A stretch of 64,000 nucleotides of DNA from Paratrimastix pyriformis (lineage: Eukaryota > Preaxostyla > Paratrimastigidae): positions 281,001 to 345,000 of the forward strand of contig JAPMOS010000001.1 in the NCBI GenBank assembly GCA_027972325.1, written 5' to 3'. Below, in pieces: positions 53,144 through 62,000 of this stretch (within the stretch, counting starts at the first letter, position 1; every line of letters begins with the position of its first letter). The notes under the pieces are model-generated. The model searched no databases and had not been told where the DNA came from. It worked only from the letters and a program-made list of their open reading frames with translations. The position numbers and the translations under genes are program-made.

Positions 53144-54080
53144 TCAAGCGCCGTCTTCTTTTCGGAGGAAGGTCCATTCTGGTGCCGCCTGGATGACCAC
53201 CGGGCACCCGGTGAAGGGGTGCGCAAAGGCGAGCCGCTCGGCATGCAGGGCCTGGGTGGGGACGCCCAGCTGTGCCGACAGGGCCAGCGAGGCCTCAGTC
53301 CCATAGAGGCTGTCCCCCAGAATGGGATGCCCCAGAGCGCGACAGTGGACCCGGAGCTGGTGCGTCCGGCCGGTCACAGCCTCCAGCCTGAGCAGGCTGT
53401 GGGTTCCCATGTCGCGGACGACGGTGTAGCGGGAGGTGCTCGGGGCCCCATCGGGGCTCACCTCCCGCCGCATGATGAAGTCTTCTCCGGCTCGGGAAAT
53501 GGGCAGGTCAATCGTGCCCTGAGGTGGGACAGGCACTCCCCATACGACGGCCAGATACTCTTTCTTGAGGTCGGCCTCGGCAGCCAGGGTTTTGGCGTGG
53601 CCCAGCTTGGCGAAGAGCACAACCCCGGAGGTATCCCGATCCAGCCGGTTCACGGCGTGGCAAACGCCACCCATGTGTGCCAGGGCCCGATTCATCAGTG
53701 TTCCCGTCTGGACCCCTGGCGTGGGGTGAGTGAACATCCCCGCCGGCTACAGGGCCGGGTGGTGAGCTGGAGAAGCCGTAAGCGCTGGGCCGAACCTTGT
53801 TCACAGCCAAAAAATATGGATCTTCAAATAAAATCGTCAGCGGCCCTTCTTCGGGAACGACCGCAGTCATTGGCTCCTGAAGAAGAACGCGAAGACAATC
53901 ACCCGTTCTTACACGATCGTCCGCATAGGCTGGCGACCCATTGATCGAGATTCCGCGTTCTGATTTGAGTTTCCTGAGAACGGTCGCTGAAATCTTCAAC
54001 CGGGACCGGAGTAAGCCCTTGACTACCCGACCATTTTCGTCGAGTGGAACAGTGTAAGAAAGCTCGACGTTTTTCGTCAA
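53144..54080 (-). CDS. RluA-family RNA pseudouridine synthase
   Basis: The N-terminal part is S4-like (RSRLKISATVLRKLKSERGI then SINGSPAYADDRVRTGDCLR). LTILFEDPYFLAVNK joins over an intron (about 53737-53800) to GVQTGTLMNRALAHMGGVCH. The catalytic motif NRLDRDTSGVVLFAK carries the nucleophilic Asp. Then KKEYLAVVWG, RYTVVRDMGTHSLLRLEAVT, GRTHQLRVHCRALGHPILGD and a C-terminus WTFLRKEDGA. The order and length match RluA/RluD enzymes, which isomerise uridine in rRNA or tRNA. Whether this copy works in the cytosol or an organelle cannot be read. The start is not resolved: the frame is open upstream of 54080 without an ATG, so a 5' exon probably overlaps the SNW1 5' region. Confidence 0.85.
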
Positions 54081-54100
54081 GGTCGGTTTTTGTTCAAGGC

Positions 54101-56440
54101 ATGCTCCTCCCTCCTCGTCGCAAACTGGCTGGGGTGGGGCTAAAGAGCACCTGGCTCGCTCCAGAAGTTTTTGGTGATAGCCGGAATCCCCGGGTGCCTT
54201 CCGATAAATTTTTCAGATGGAGTTTGCGGCGCTCTTTTCTCATGGAGATGGTGGTGCTTTCCCTGAAGTTCACGTTCAACAGTTTCCTCTTGGCCTCGGA
54301 TTGCCCCATGTTTGTTATTCCTGGGTTTCGTTTCGATTCTCATCTTTCATATAGGCGCATACCGAGCAGCGGCTCGCCATCCGCGTCGATGATGAGGGCA
54401 AAGTTGACTTTACGTCCATCTTGGGAACCAAGAAGGGGCAAACCGTCTTCGCTAAACCCGAAGACCTGGAAGAGCAGGACGAGGATTCCATCCCTCAGCG
54501 GCCCTCCGCCGAGGACATGGCCAAGGTTGCCAACGAAACACGGCAATCCTTGGAAAAGATTGTGAGCGGTCTGTCTGCGCCTCCATGCTCTTGCCGCATC
54601 TCGTTTCCTTTGTCAGGCCACACCCAGGCCGCTGCCCCGAGCCACCCCATCCCCCAGCGTGGCGAAGCCCAATACATTAAGTACACCCCCAACAACCCAC
54701 TCAGCACCCAGATCGCCCAGAAGCAGCGCATCATCCGAATGGTGGCTGCCCCCACGGACCCTCTCGATCCGCCCAAGTTCAAGGCTCGCAAGCAGCCGAA
54801 GGGTCCCGGCGAGGCACCCGTGCCCATTCTGCACTCGCCTCCGCGCAAGGTCACCGCCCAGGAGCAGCAGGAGTGGAAGATCCCACCCTGCCTGTCGAAC
54901 TGGAAGAATCCCCGCGGTTACACCATCCCCCTCGACAAGCGTCTGGCTGCTGATGGGCGTACCCTGCAGGAGGTCTGTGTCGATGGGCATAGGACGTTCT
55001 CCCTGGGGGTTGCGACTCTCCTTCCCGCATCTTCATCATATTCCCGTCTGTCGATCTGGCCCACATCAGGTGACGCTGAACGACAAGTTCGCAACCATGG
55101 CCGAAGCCCTTGCCGTCGCCGAGCGTGTGGCTCGCGAGGAAAACGAGAAACGGAACGCCCTTCAGACCCGCCTTCTGCAGGCCGAGCAGCAGAAGAAGGA
55201 GGCGGACCTTCTCGCTGCCGCCCAGGCTCGCCGTCTCGCTCGGTCGGTCCCCATGACTCGGTGGGAGGCTGGGGGTGGTGGGGGAGGGGATGTGAAGGAG
55301 GGGTGGGGAGGGGATGTGAAGGGGGTGGTGGGCTTCGGAATGGCACCGAGCCTGTGTTTCTACATCCCTCACTGTTTTTCTTTTTTTTCACGTCGTCACA
55401 TAGCGTTGGGAATGCCCCCGAGCCTGTCGCGACGGCTCGGGCCGATGCTGACATGAAACCGCAGATCCCCGTCGGCGACACCAAGGCGGGCATCTCCACG
55501 GACGACAAGGAGGCCCACGCCCGCGATGTGCTTCGGGAGGAGCGCAAACGACTCCGCGAACGCGAAAAGTCTGCTCCCCGACCCGCTTTCGACTCCCCCT
55601 CACGCCTCCCCTCCTCTCTCCCTCAGCCGTATCGAGGCCGCTCGCGAAACGCGGACTGCCGAAGCGACGGGCGAGGGATCGAAGCGCTCGCGGCCGAGCC
55701 GTGACAAGGACCGCGACATCAGCGAGCGAATCGTGCTGGGGCAGGGCCCGAGCGGCGCCTCGGGGGTCCGTCCTGCCTCCTGTGCGAGGCACAATTCTTG
55801 CGACTTTCTTAATGACAACTCACTGAATGCCTCGCTCTCTCCTCTCCTCCTCCTCTCCTCTCCTCTCCCGGCCCCCAGGACGCCATGTACGACCAGCGTC
55901 TCTTCAATCAGACCGAGGGCCTCGGGTCGGGCTTTGGGGCCGAGGACGACTACAACATCTTCTCGAAGCCGCTCTTCGCGGGCACGAGCGCACAGATCTA
56001 CCGACCTGCCCGGGCGGGCGACACGGATCGGGTCGGTAGCTGCTGCCTGCCTGTTGTTGCTGTCTGCTGCCTGTTGTTGTTGCCTGCTGCCTGCCTGTTG
56101 TTGTTGCCTGCTGCCTGCTGCCTGCCTGTTGTTGCTGCCTGCTGCCTGCTGCCTGTTGTTGCTGCCTGCTGCCTGTTGTTGCTGCCTGCTGCCTGTTGTT
56201 GCTGCTGTTGTTGCTGCCTGCTGCCTGTTGTTGCTGCCTGCTGCCTGTTGTTGCTGCCTGCTGCCTGTTGTTGCTGCTCCTTCATATTTTTTCTTCGGGT
56301 GGGGCGCGCAGAACGTCTCCAAGCCGGTCGAGTTCGAGCGCGACTCGGGCAAGCCTCGCCAACCCGAGGGGGAGCAGGAAGACCCCTTCCATCTGGACAC
56401 CCTCATGGACAAGGCCAAGAAGGGTCGGGGGCGCGAATGA
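54101..56440 (+). CDS. SNW1: SNW1/SKIP (Prp45) spliceosome and transcription coregulator
   Basis: Early exons give HGDGGAFPEVHVQQFPLGLG, matching human FGDGGAFPEIHVAQYPLDMG, then TEQRLAIRVDDEGKVDFTSI and IPQRPSAEDMAKVANETRQS. The hallmark SNW block follows: YIKYTPNNPLSTQIAQKQRI, ILHSPPRKVTAQEQQEWKIP, SNWKNPRGYTIPLDKRLAAD. An intron at 54973-55069 (GTCTG donor) joins TLQE to VTLNDKFATMAEALAVAERV. The C-terminal part is basic, with RDISERIVLGQGPSGAS, MYDQRLFNQTEGLGSGFGAE, AQIYRP and EDPFHLDTLMDKAKK. SNW1 is a core component of activated spliceosomes. The extreme 5' end (ATG at 54101 or 54227) is uncertain. An intron contains a roughly 20-bp repeat array (56040-56275). Confidence 0.9.
56040..56275. 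repeat. CTGCCTGTTGTTG-type repeat array in SNW1 intron
   Basis: Irregular tandem units of about 20 bp built from CTGCCTG and GTTGTTG. On either strand they leave all frames open (LLPVVAA-like and QQQAAGSNNR-like text). The array sits between the exons encoding AQIYRPARAGDTDR and NVSKPVEFERDSG. Confidence 0.85.
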
Positions 56441-56504
56441 GCGCAATCCATCCCCTCGATTGGACCGTTTTCCTCTTTGTTTCGTCGATCAGTTGTGTCA
56501 TGCA

Positions 56505-57077
56505 TTACATGGGTGTCGCATCGGTCTCATCCTCGCCTGCCGGGGGTATGTCAGGCCCCCTCAGATATCGGTCCACCTCGTCATCGCGGGCCTCCTCTGC
56601 AGCAGACTCCGATGCCTCTCTTGTTGGCCTGCTCTGCGCGGCGGGCGCTGGTGGTTGGTAGTGCTGTGCCACCGCGGCACGGTACGCAGCCAGCGCAGAT
56701 TCAATCGCATGAGGGTCTTCACTCGTCCGTAAGACAGCGCCAGGCTCAGCAAGAGTCCCATCTGCTTTGCGAGGACTGAGCAGCCGGAGGTGGGGTGGAT
56801 CCAACAAACCTTGCAATATCGCATCAAGGGCGTCAACGAGATGTGCTCGTTCTGTGAATGAGCGTGGCGTGCAAAGAATACGTATTAACAATTCTGTGAG
56901 CGGTCGTGTGAAGGTCGGTGGATTTGCTTTTTTCAATTGGCGCTTGATACTTACCAAAGGGGCAATGTCAAGGGGAGATCCAACAGGTCGGTCAAGTGCG
57001 AACATGAGGTCTTCCTCCGATTGTTCTTTGACAAGAGATTTGAGGAGTTCTTGGAGACGCGGATCCTGGGCCGCCAT
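56505..57077 (-). CDS. Small protein of unknown family
   Basis: The ATG at 57077 (MAAQDPRLQELLKSLVKEQS) runs through EEDLMFALDRPVGSPLDI, APLVSIKRQLKKANPPTFTR and PLTELLIRILCTPRSFTERA, then VDALDAILQGLLDPPHLRLL, to an acidic/Ala-rich tail ending DETDATPM. An intron may interrupt the first part. It appears all-helical, with no signal peptide or membrane helix. I cannot name it. The stop is 64 bp from the SNW1 stop and the start is 69 bp from the divergent PTH2 start. Confidence 0.55.
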   Translation of the reverse strand: MAAQDPRLQELLKSLVKEQSEEDLMFALDRPVGSPLDIAPLVSIKRQLKKANPPTFTRPLTELLIRILCTPRSFTERAHLVDALDAILQGLLDPPHLRLLSPRKADGTLAEPGAVLRTSEDPHAIESALAAYRAAVAQHYQPPAPAAQSRPTREASESAAEEARDDEVDRYLRGPDIPPAGEDETDATPM

Positions 57078-57146
57078 GATGATGATCGGCTCAAAAAAAA
57101 AAAGACGGATGGATAGCCTACTTTCCCCGAAGGTCCTCTCGTCGTC

Positions 57147-57787
57147 ATGCAAGGAGCAACCGAGAAGCTGGTGCAGGCCTTCCATCCGGCCTCATTTGTT
57201 GCTGGGGTCGCCATTGGTGGACTTGCAGTCTCATTTATCCGTTCTCTCATCAAGCGAAAGCCAGCACCGGCACCGGTTCAGGCGAGTGCTCCCTCTGCTG
57301 ATGTACCCCCTCGCGCGCCTGTGGACGATCCAGACGCAGAAATGAAGATGGTTTTATGCGTCAATACCTCATTGAAGATGGGCAAGGGGAAGATTGGCGC
57401 CCAGTGTGGACATGCCGCCATCGGCGCTTATCAGAAGGTTTGTCACTATTGCTGTTCATTCATTCATCCGATCTTCGGAGGCAGGCCCGCGAACGTCAGC
57501 CTGAACGAGTGGCCGCCTGGGAACAGGCTGGGACCACCAAGATCGCCGTCCAAGTTCATGATGAGGAAGAGCTCGATCAGAAACGAGCGGAAGCCAAGAA
57601 ACGTGGCCTCATCGCCTACCAGGTCTGACAACGAAACTCGGATGTTTCACATGTTTTGCTTGGGGCGGCGCAGGTCTATGACGCCGGCCGGACGCAGATT
57701 GCCGCCGGTTCGGCGACCGTGCTCGCGATTGGCCCCGGACCCGTGGAAATGATCAACGAGATCACAGGGGATTGCAAACTTCTCTAA
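57147..57787 (+). CDS. PTRH2: Peptidyl-tRNA hydrolase 2 with N-terminal membrane anchor
   Basis: The N-terminus ([20 protein letters not shown]) includes a hydrophobic stretch [15 protein letters not shown], like the mitochondrial/ER anchor of human PTRH2. The catalytic domain starts at [20 protein letters not shown] and [18 protein letters not shown] intron (about 57437-57484) joins it to [20 protein letters not shown] and [20 protein letters not shown]. The intron at 57623-57673 (GTCTG donor) gives [20 protein letters not shown], then GPGP and a C-terminus [10 protein letters not shown]. All PTH2 hallmark residues (K-x-A/GAQC-x-[11 protein letters not shown]-x-GS-x-TVL-x-IGPGP) are present. 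It recycles peptidyl-tRNAs released from stalled ribosomes. Confidence 0.95.
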
Positions 57788-58496
57788 GGTGGGATGGGTG
57801 ATTTCTCTCCGCTGCGAAGACCATTTTTCCGGCCGTTGACTGTGGCCGCTGCGTCCGTCCCATCGTCGCTTGGTGCGGTTGACTCTGCAGCCCGGGATGC
57901 GCACTGCCCGTGGTCTCGGCGCCTGGAAGTATTTCAGTGGTGGTTTGGATGGCCACCAGCGGACAGGAAGAGGCGCCTGCTACGAGTGGCTCATACAGGT
58001 GGGAATCGATCACCTTCAACTGTTCGTCATGAGGCGCGCGTCACTCGGGAAGATGCTCCATAGGGCCGGAACAGAGGAGAGGCTGCCGACGATGCCAGTC
58101 CGGAGAGGAGCCGGAAGTATCAGAGGGGTTCAGGGGAGAAACATGCACCCAGAGGGTCAGTGCCTCATGGCAGGCGGGATGGGATAGGGAGCGACGATGG
58201 CGGGCGGGCTATGGGAGTGTGGGTGTGGCAGGCTTGGTGCGAGAGTGCCCCTGGGGATGGTGGAGGGGGAGACGCGGGGATGGCGGAAGACGACGGACGA
58301 CGGATCCGTGAGCAGTGAGAATGGAGATCCGACCTCCCCTACCGGGAACATCCCACAAATTTTCGGTCGTGGCCGATCACGGCGAAGTTTCTGCCACATA
58401 GACGGCGCTCGCGGATGCACAACAACGAATGCACAACGCTCCCACAAAAAAAGGCAGATACATTGCTGATCTGCGCCTGGACACGGAGCAAGGGAT
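57788..58496. other. Unassigned stretch; possible short minus-strand gene
   Basis: A minus-strand reading with a start near 58462 (MYLPFF), a GTGGG intron and KLRRDRPRPKICGMFPVGEV is possible, followed by a C-rich tract and acceptor near 58256. Nothing downstream confirms it and no family is recognised. A similar-length minus-strand open frame at 57762-58019 is antisense to PTH2 and lacks coding bias. Confidence 0.25.
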
Positions 58497-58915
58497 TCAT
58501 GTCAACGTTTGAATTTCGGTCTGCATGTCGGTGAGGTGGAGCACACTATCTCTCTGGTGGCGGGGCGGGAACCTCCCATTCCGTGCCACTCCGATGCAAT
58601 TCCCACCACCCTCATTATCAGCTTCGTCTTACGCTTCTTCAATTCGTCCGAGAAAGGCCTGCCTCTCGCGAGAGAGTCCGCGTTGCGATCCAGGGACGCT
58701 CGTTCTCCGGGTTCAGCCACTTGGACCACCTCAGTCAGTTGTGAGAACTTCAACGACGTTGCCAATCGTTCATAGACAATCCGAGCATGTCGCCCCACCT
58801 CCTCTTCGACCCCCCGCTCATCCCCCACATCAACACCCTATGCGCCCTGAACAGGGCGAGTACGGCGGCCCAGTGCCACAGCCCGAGCCAGCCACTCTCG
58901 TCAAACACTCCGCAT
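58497..58915 (-). CDS. Small coiled-coil protein of unknown family
   Basis: A three-exon model is consistent in frame. The ATG at 58915 (MRS) is followed by a GTTTG donor and an acceptor at GCATAG (near 58841), then GVDVGDERGVEEEVGRHARI, VYERLATSLKFSQLTEVVQV and RPFSDELKKRKTKLIMR. A 56-bp intron then leads to RDSVLHLTDMQTEIQTLT and a stop. Total is about 105 residues, helical and charged. It may be a small subunit of a larger complex; no orthologue was recognised. Confidence 0.4.
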
Positions 58916-59089
58916 CTGGGAAAGTAAGCCATTCTAAAACAAGACCTCACCATCACCAAAGGTCCGCCTCATCTCATTCCCCCTTGGGGCCTTGACGACT
59001 CTTTTTGGGGTAGTCATCATCGCGTCTGCAGCGAGTCCCTTCTGGTGAATTCCCCACCGAGGTCAAGAAGTCAGCAGTCCCACCCCACC

Positions 59090-62000
59090 ATGTCGTTATT
59101 TGCGGTCGTCGGACGGCTGGAGTCTGCCCAACCCCAGGGCATGCAACCCTTCTCGGTGGCCTCTTTCCCTTCTTCACTGCCGACATTCCCTCCAGCGTCG
59201 ATGTTGTTTTCCCCGCCGCCACTGCCGCCACCGCCTCCACCCCCCCCTCCCCCGCCCCCTCCGCCTCCACCACCTCCGCCCCCGCCCCCTCCGCACCCTC
59301 CTCCTCGGTCATCGCCGCCAGCCCGCTCTCCCCACGTTTCGGGGAGCCCTCGCGCGACCAGCCCACTTCTGCTCCCACCACCTCCGCCTCCGCCCCCTCC
59401 ACCCCTGGCCCTCACCTACCCCTTCGGCCTGCCCATCGCCCCGGCGATGTCCACTGCCGATGCGCATGCCGGTACCATCCCCGACCTCCTGCCACGGGCG
59501 GCTTCCCAATCGCGTGGAGGATTTGGGCAGCCGGACACCACCTCGGCCTCCGGGGCTGGCGCGCTGCCCCTGGGACCTGCGGCCGCCATGACCCCGGCGG
59601 CAGCAGCCACAGCAACGACAGCAACGACAGCAACGACAGCAACTACAACGGGAGCGACGGGAGCGACGGGAGCAGCAGCCTCCTCTTCCCGGGTGGCCGC
59701 GCCGCACCCCGTCGCCTCGCCGCGCAACCTGTCCAGTTACATCTTCGAGCCCCGGCCCCCTGCCAGGCCGGCCATCTCATCGCCGCCCCGCGAGCCGCCC
59801 CGCCTGTTGACCCCGCGCGCCGCCCACCAGGCCGCCCAGGCCTGGCTGCAAGCTCCCGCGGCGATGGCGCCCGGCATCCCGCGGGACGTCTCTCTGCCCC
59901 TGTCCGCTGCCGCCGGCCGGCTTGCTCGAGCCAGGGCGGCTGGGGCGTCTGGGGGCGAGGGCGGGGACGCGGACGGGGCGTCTGTCAGTCAGCTGATGAT
60001 GGAGGTCTGGTTGGGGGGCTGGGGCTGGCTGGGGCTGGCTGGGGCTGGCTGGGGCTGGCTGGGGCTGGCTGGGGCTGGCTGGGGCTGGGCTGGGGCTGTG
60101 GACGGTGGAGGATGGCGGCGTGACGACACGGAGGGACGAGCGGAGTGGCATCCGCGGGCACTCGGCGATCCGGCCGGGCGGCGTACGCCGTCGCTTGTGG
60201 TTGTCCCCGCATCATCACCATCCTCGTCCTCACCACCCAGTCACCATCCAGTCCTCATCACGCCACCATCGCCGCCCCATCACCGATGCCCATTGCAGGA
60301 GTCCCGGCGGGCCCAGCGCGAGGTCGAGGAGCTGGAGCAGCGCGCCCATGCCCTCGAGGAGCGGGCCCGCCTGCAGCTCGACATGCTGGCCCTCCATCAG
60401 GCTGCCCTCGAGGTCCGTGGCCGTCACGACCCCACCCACCGCACTCCCATCCACCATCCATCGTCGTCCTCCGCCTGGCCACGCTCCATCACGCGCCCTC
60501 CCTGTTGTTTTTCCCCGTGTGGGTAGCGGACGCAACTTGGGGGGCCACCGACGGGCGACCCTGTGGTTCAGCGCGACCTGGCAAAGGTCGGCCATCATCA
60601 CCCCTCCTCCCTCTGGCCGAGGGACCCGAGGATGATTCGAGCCCACCCGCCGCTCATCCCCAATCCTCGTTCCCTGACCACCCCCTGCCCTGCCCTCCCC
60701 TCCCGCTGTCTCTGCTCCCCTACCCCACCCTCAGTGCCTGGCGCTGCGTCAGCGGCTGGAGGCCCAGCTGCTGCAGGACCGGGCGGCGGTGGCTCGGGCC
60801 CGGGTCGAGCTGGCCGAGGACACCCGGCGAAGGCGCGCCCTCCTGCGCTACCAGCGGCGCCTCATCGGCCGGGTCCGTCTCGGTGGCCCCCCATGACTGG
60901 GTCCCTGATGACTGGGCTGGGTCCCCGACTGGGTCCCCGACTGTCCTGGAGACTGGGTTCCTGGTGACTGGGTTCCTGGTGACTGGGTCCCCGACTGTCT
61001 CCGGCCGACCTCCTTGACGCGACTCACCCTCCCCGCTCGCCTCTCTTCCCACCGACCGGGTCTTCACCCCCCCCCCCCCCCCCCCCCCCCCAGATGCGGA
61101 GGCGTGCCGCCAGCACCGATCGGGCCCATCATGTCCTCGCCCCGCCGCCGCCGCCTCCTCCTCCTCCTCCTCCTCCCACTCCCTCGAGCCCCCCCGCCGC
61201 CGCCCCCGCCGCCCCTCGTGGCGTCCCCGCCCCGCCGTCCTCTGCAGCATCCGTGTCATCCGCCGCCTCATCGACATCGTCACCCGTGCCAACACCCGCA
61301 ACAGCTTCATCATCGCATCACCACCACCACCCCCGGACCCTCGACCAGTGGCTGTCCATCCTGCGCCAGCCCCGCGGCGGCGACCAGGGCGGGGAGCAGT
61401 CGCAGCGGCATCAGCACAGCCAGGAGGCACACCAGCACTGGCTTCATGCCCAGGCGCGGGCCCTGGCGGGCCTGCTGAAGGCCCTCGATGAGAACCTGCA
61501 GGCGATGGCCGGTTGGAAGCGGCCGGGGGACGCCGGTCCGTGTCTGGGGTGCTGCTTGCCTTCCCGGGCCACATGATACGATGTCATGGCCGTGATTCGC
61601 CTCACACTCCATGCTCCTGGCTCACCTGCCCCCGCCAGAGGGCCACGCGCGCCAGGGGGTCGCCTCGGTGGAGGCGGCCCTGGTTGCCATCCAGGCCTCC
61701 CTGAGCGCCCTCGAGGGCCTGCCGCTCGCCGTCCGCAAGGCGGAACTCGCCCGCCGAAGGGAAGCCGTCTGCAGGCTGACCGCCCTCAAGGGGGTCCGTT
61801 GCCGCGCCCTTGTCGCTGCTGCTGCTGCTGCTGCTGCCGCCGCCTGCTGCTGCTGCCTGCTGCTGCTGCCTGCTGCTGCTGCTGCTGCCTGCTGCTGCTG
61901 TTGATATTGTGTTTGTGTTTGTGCTTGTTGTGAGTGCTGGCGTTCGGCTCGTTTCTTGCTCTTCCCGCTGGTCGTGTCGCGTCTCCTCCCGTGATGCTCG

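Noticed and set aside
54140-54343. Minus-strand frame (GRHPGIPAITKNFWSEPGAL) upstream of the RluA-like gene
   Set aside because: The plus strand here encodes the conserved SNW1 block GDGGAFPEVHVQQFP, so the minus frame is probably a shadow, though it overlaps the unresolved RluA 5' end.
61815-61905. CTG repeat read as a poly-Ala/Cys/Leu protein
   Set aside because: It follows a GTCCG-type donor after a helical exon and lies before the next recognisable exon, so it is intronic.
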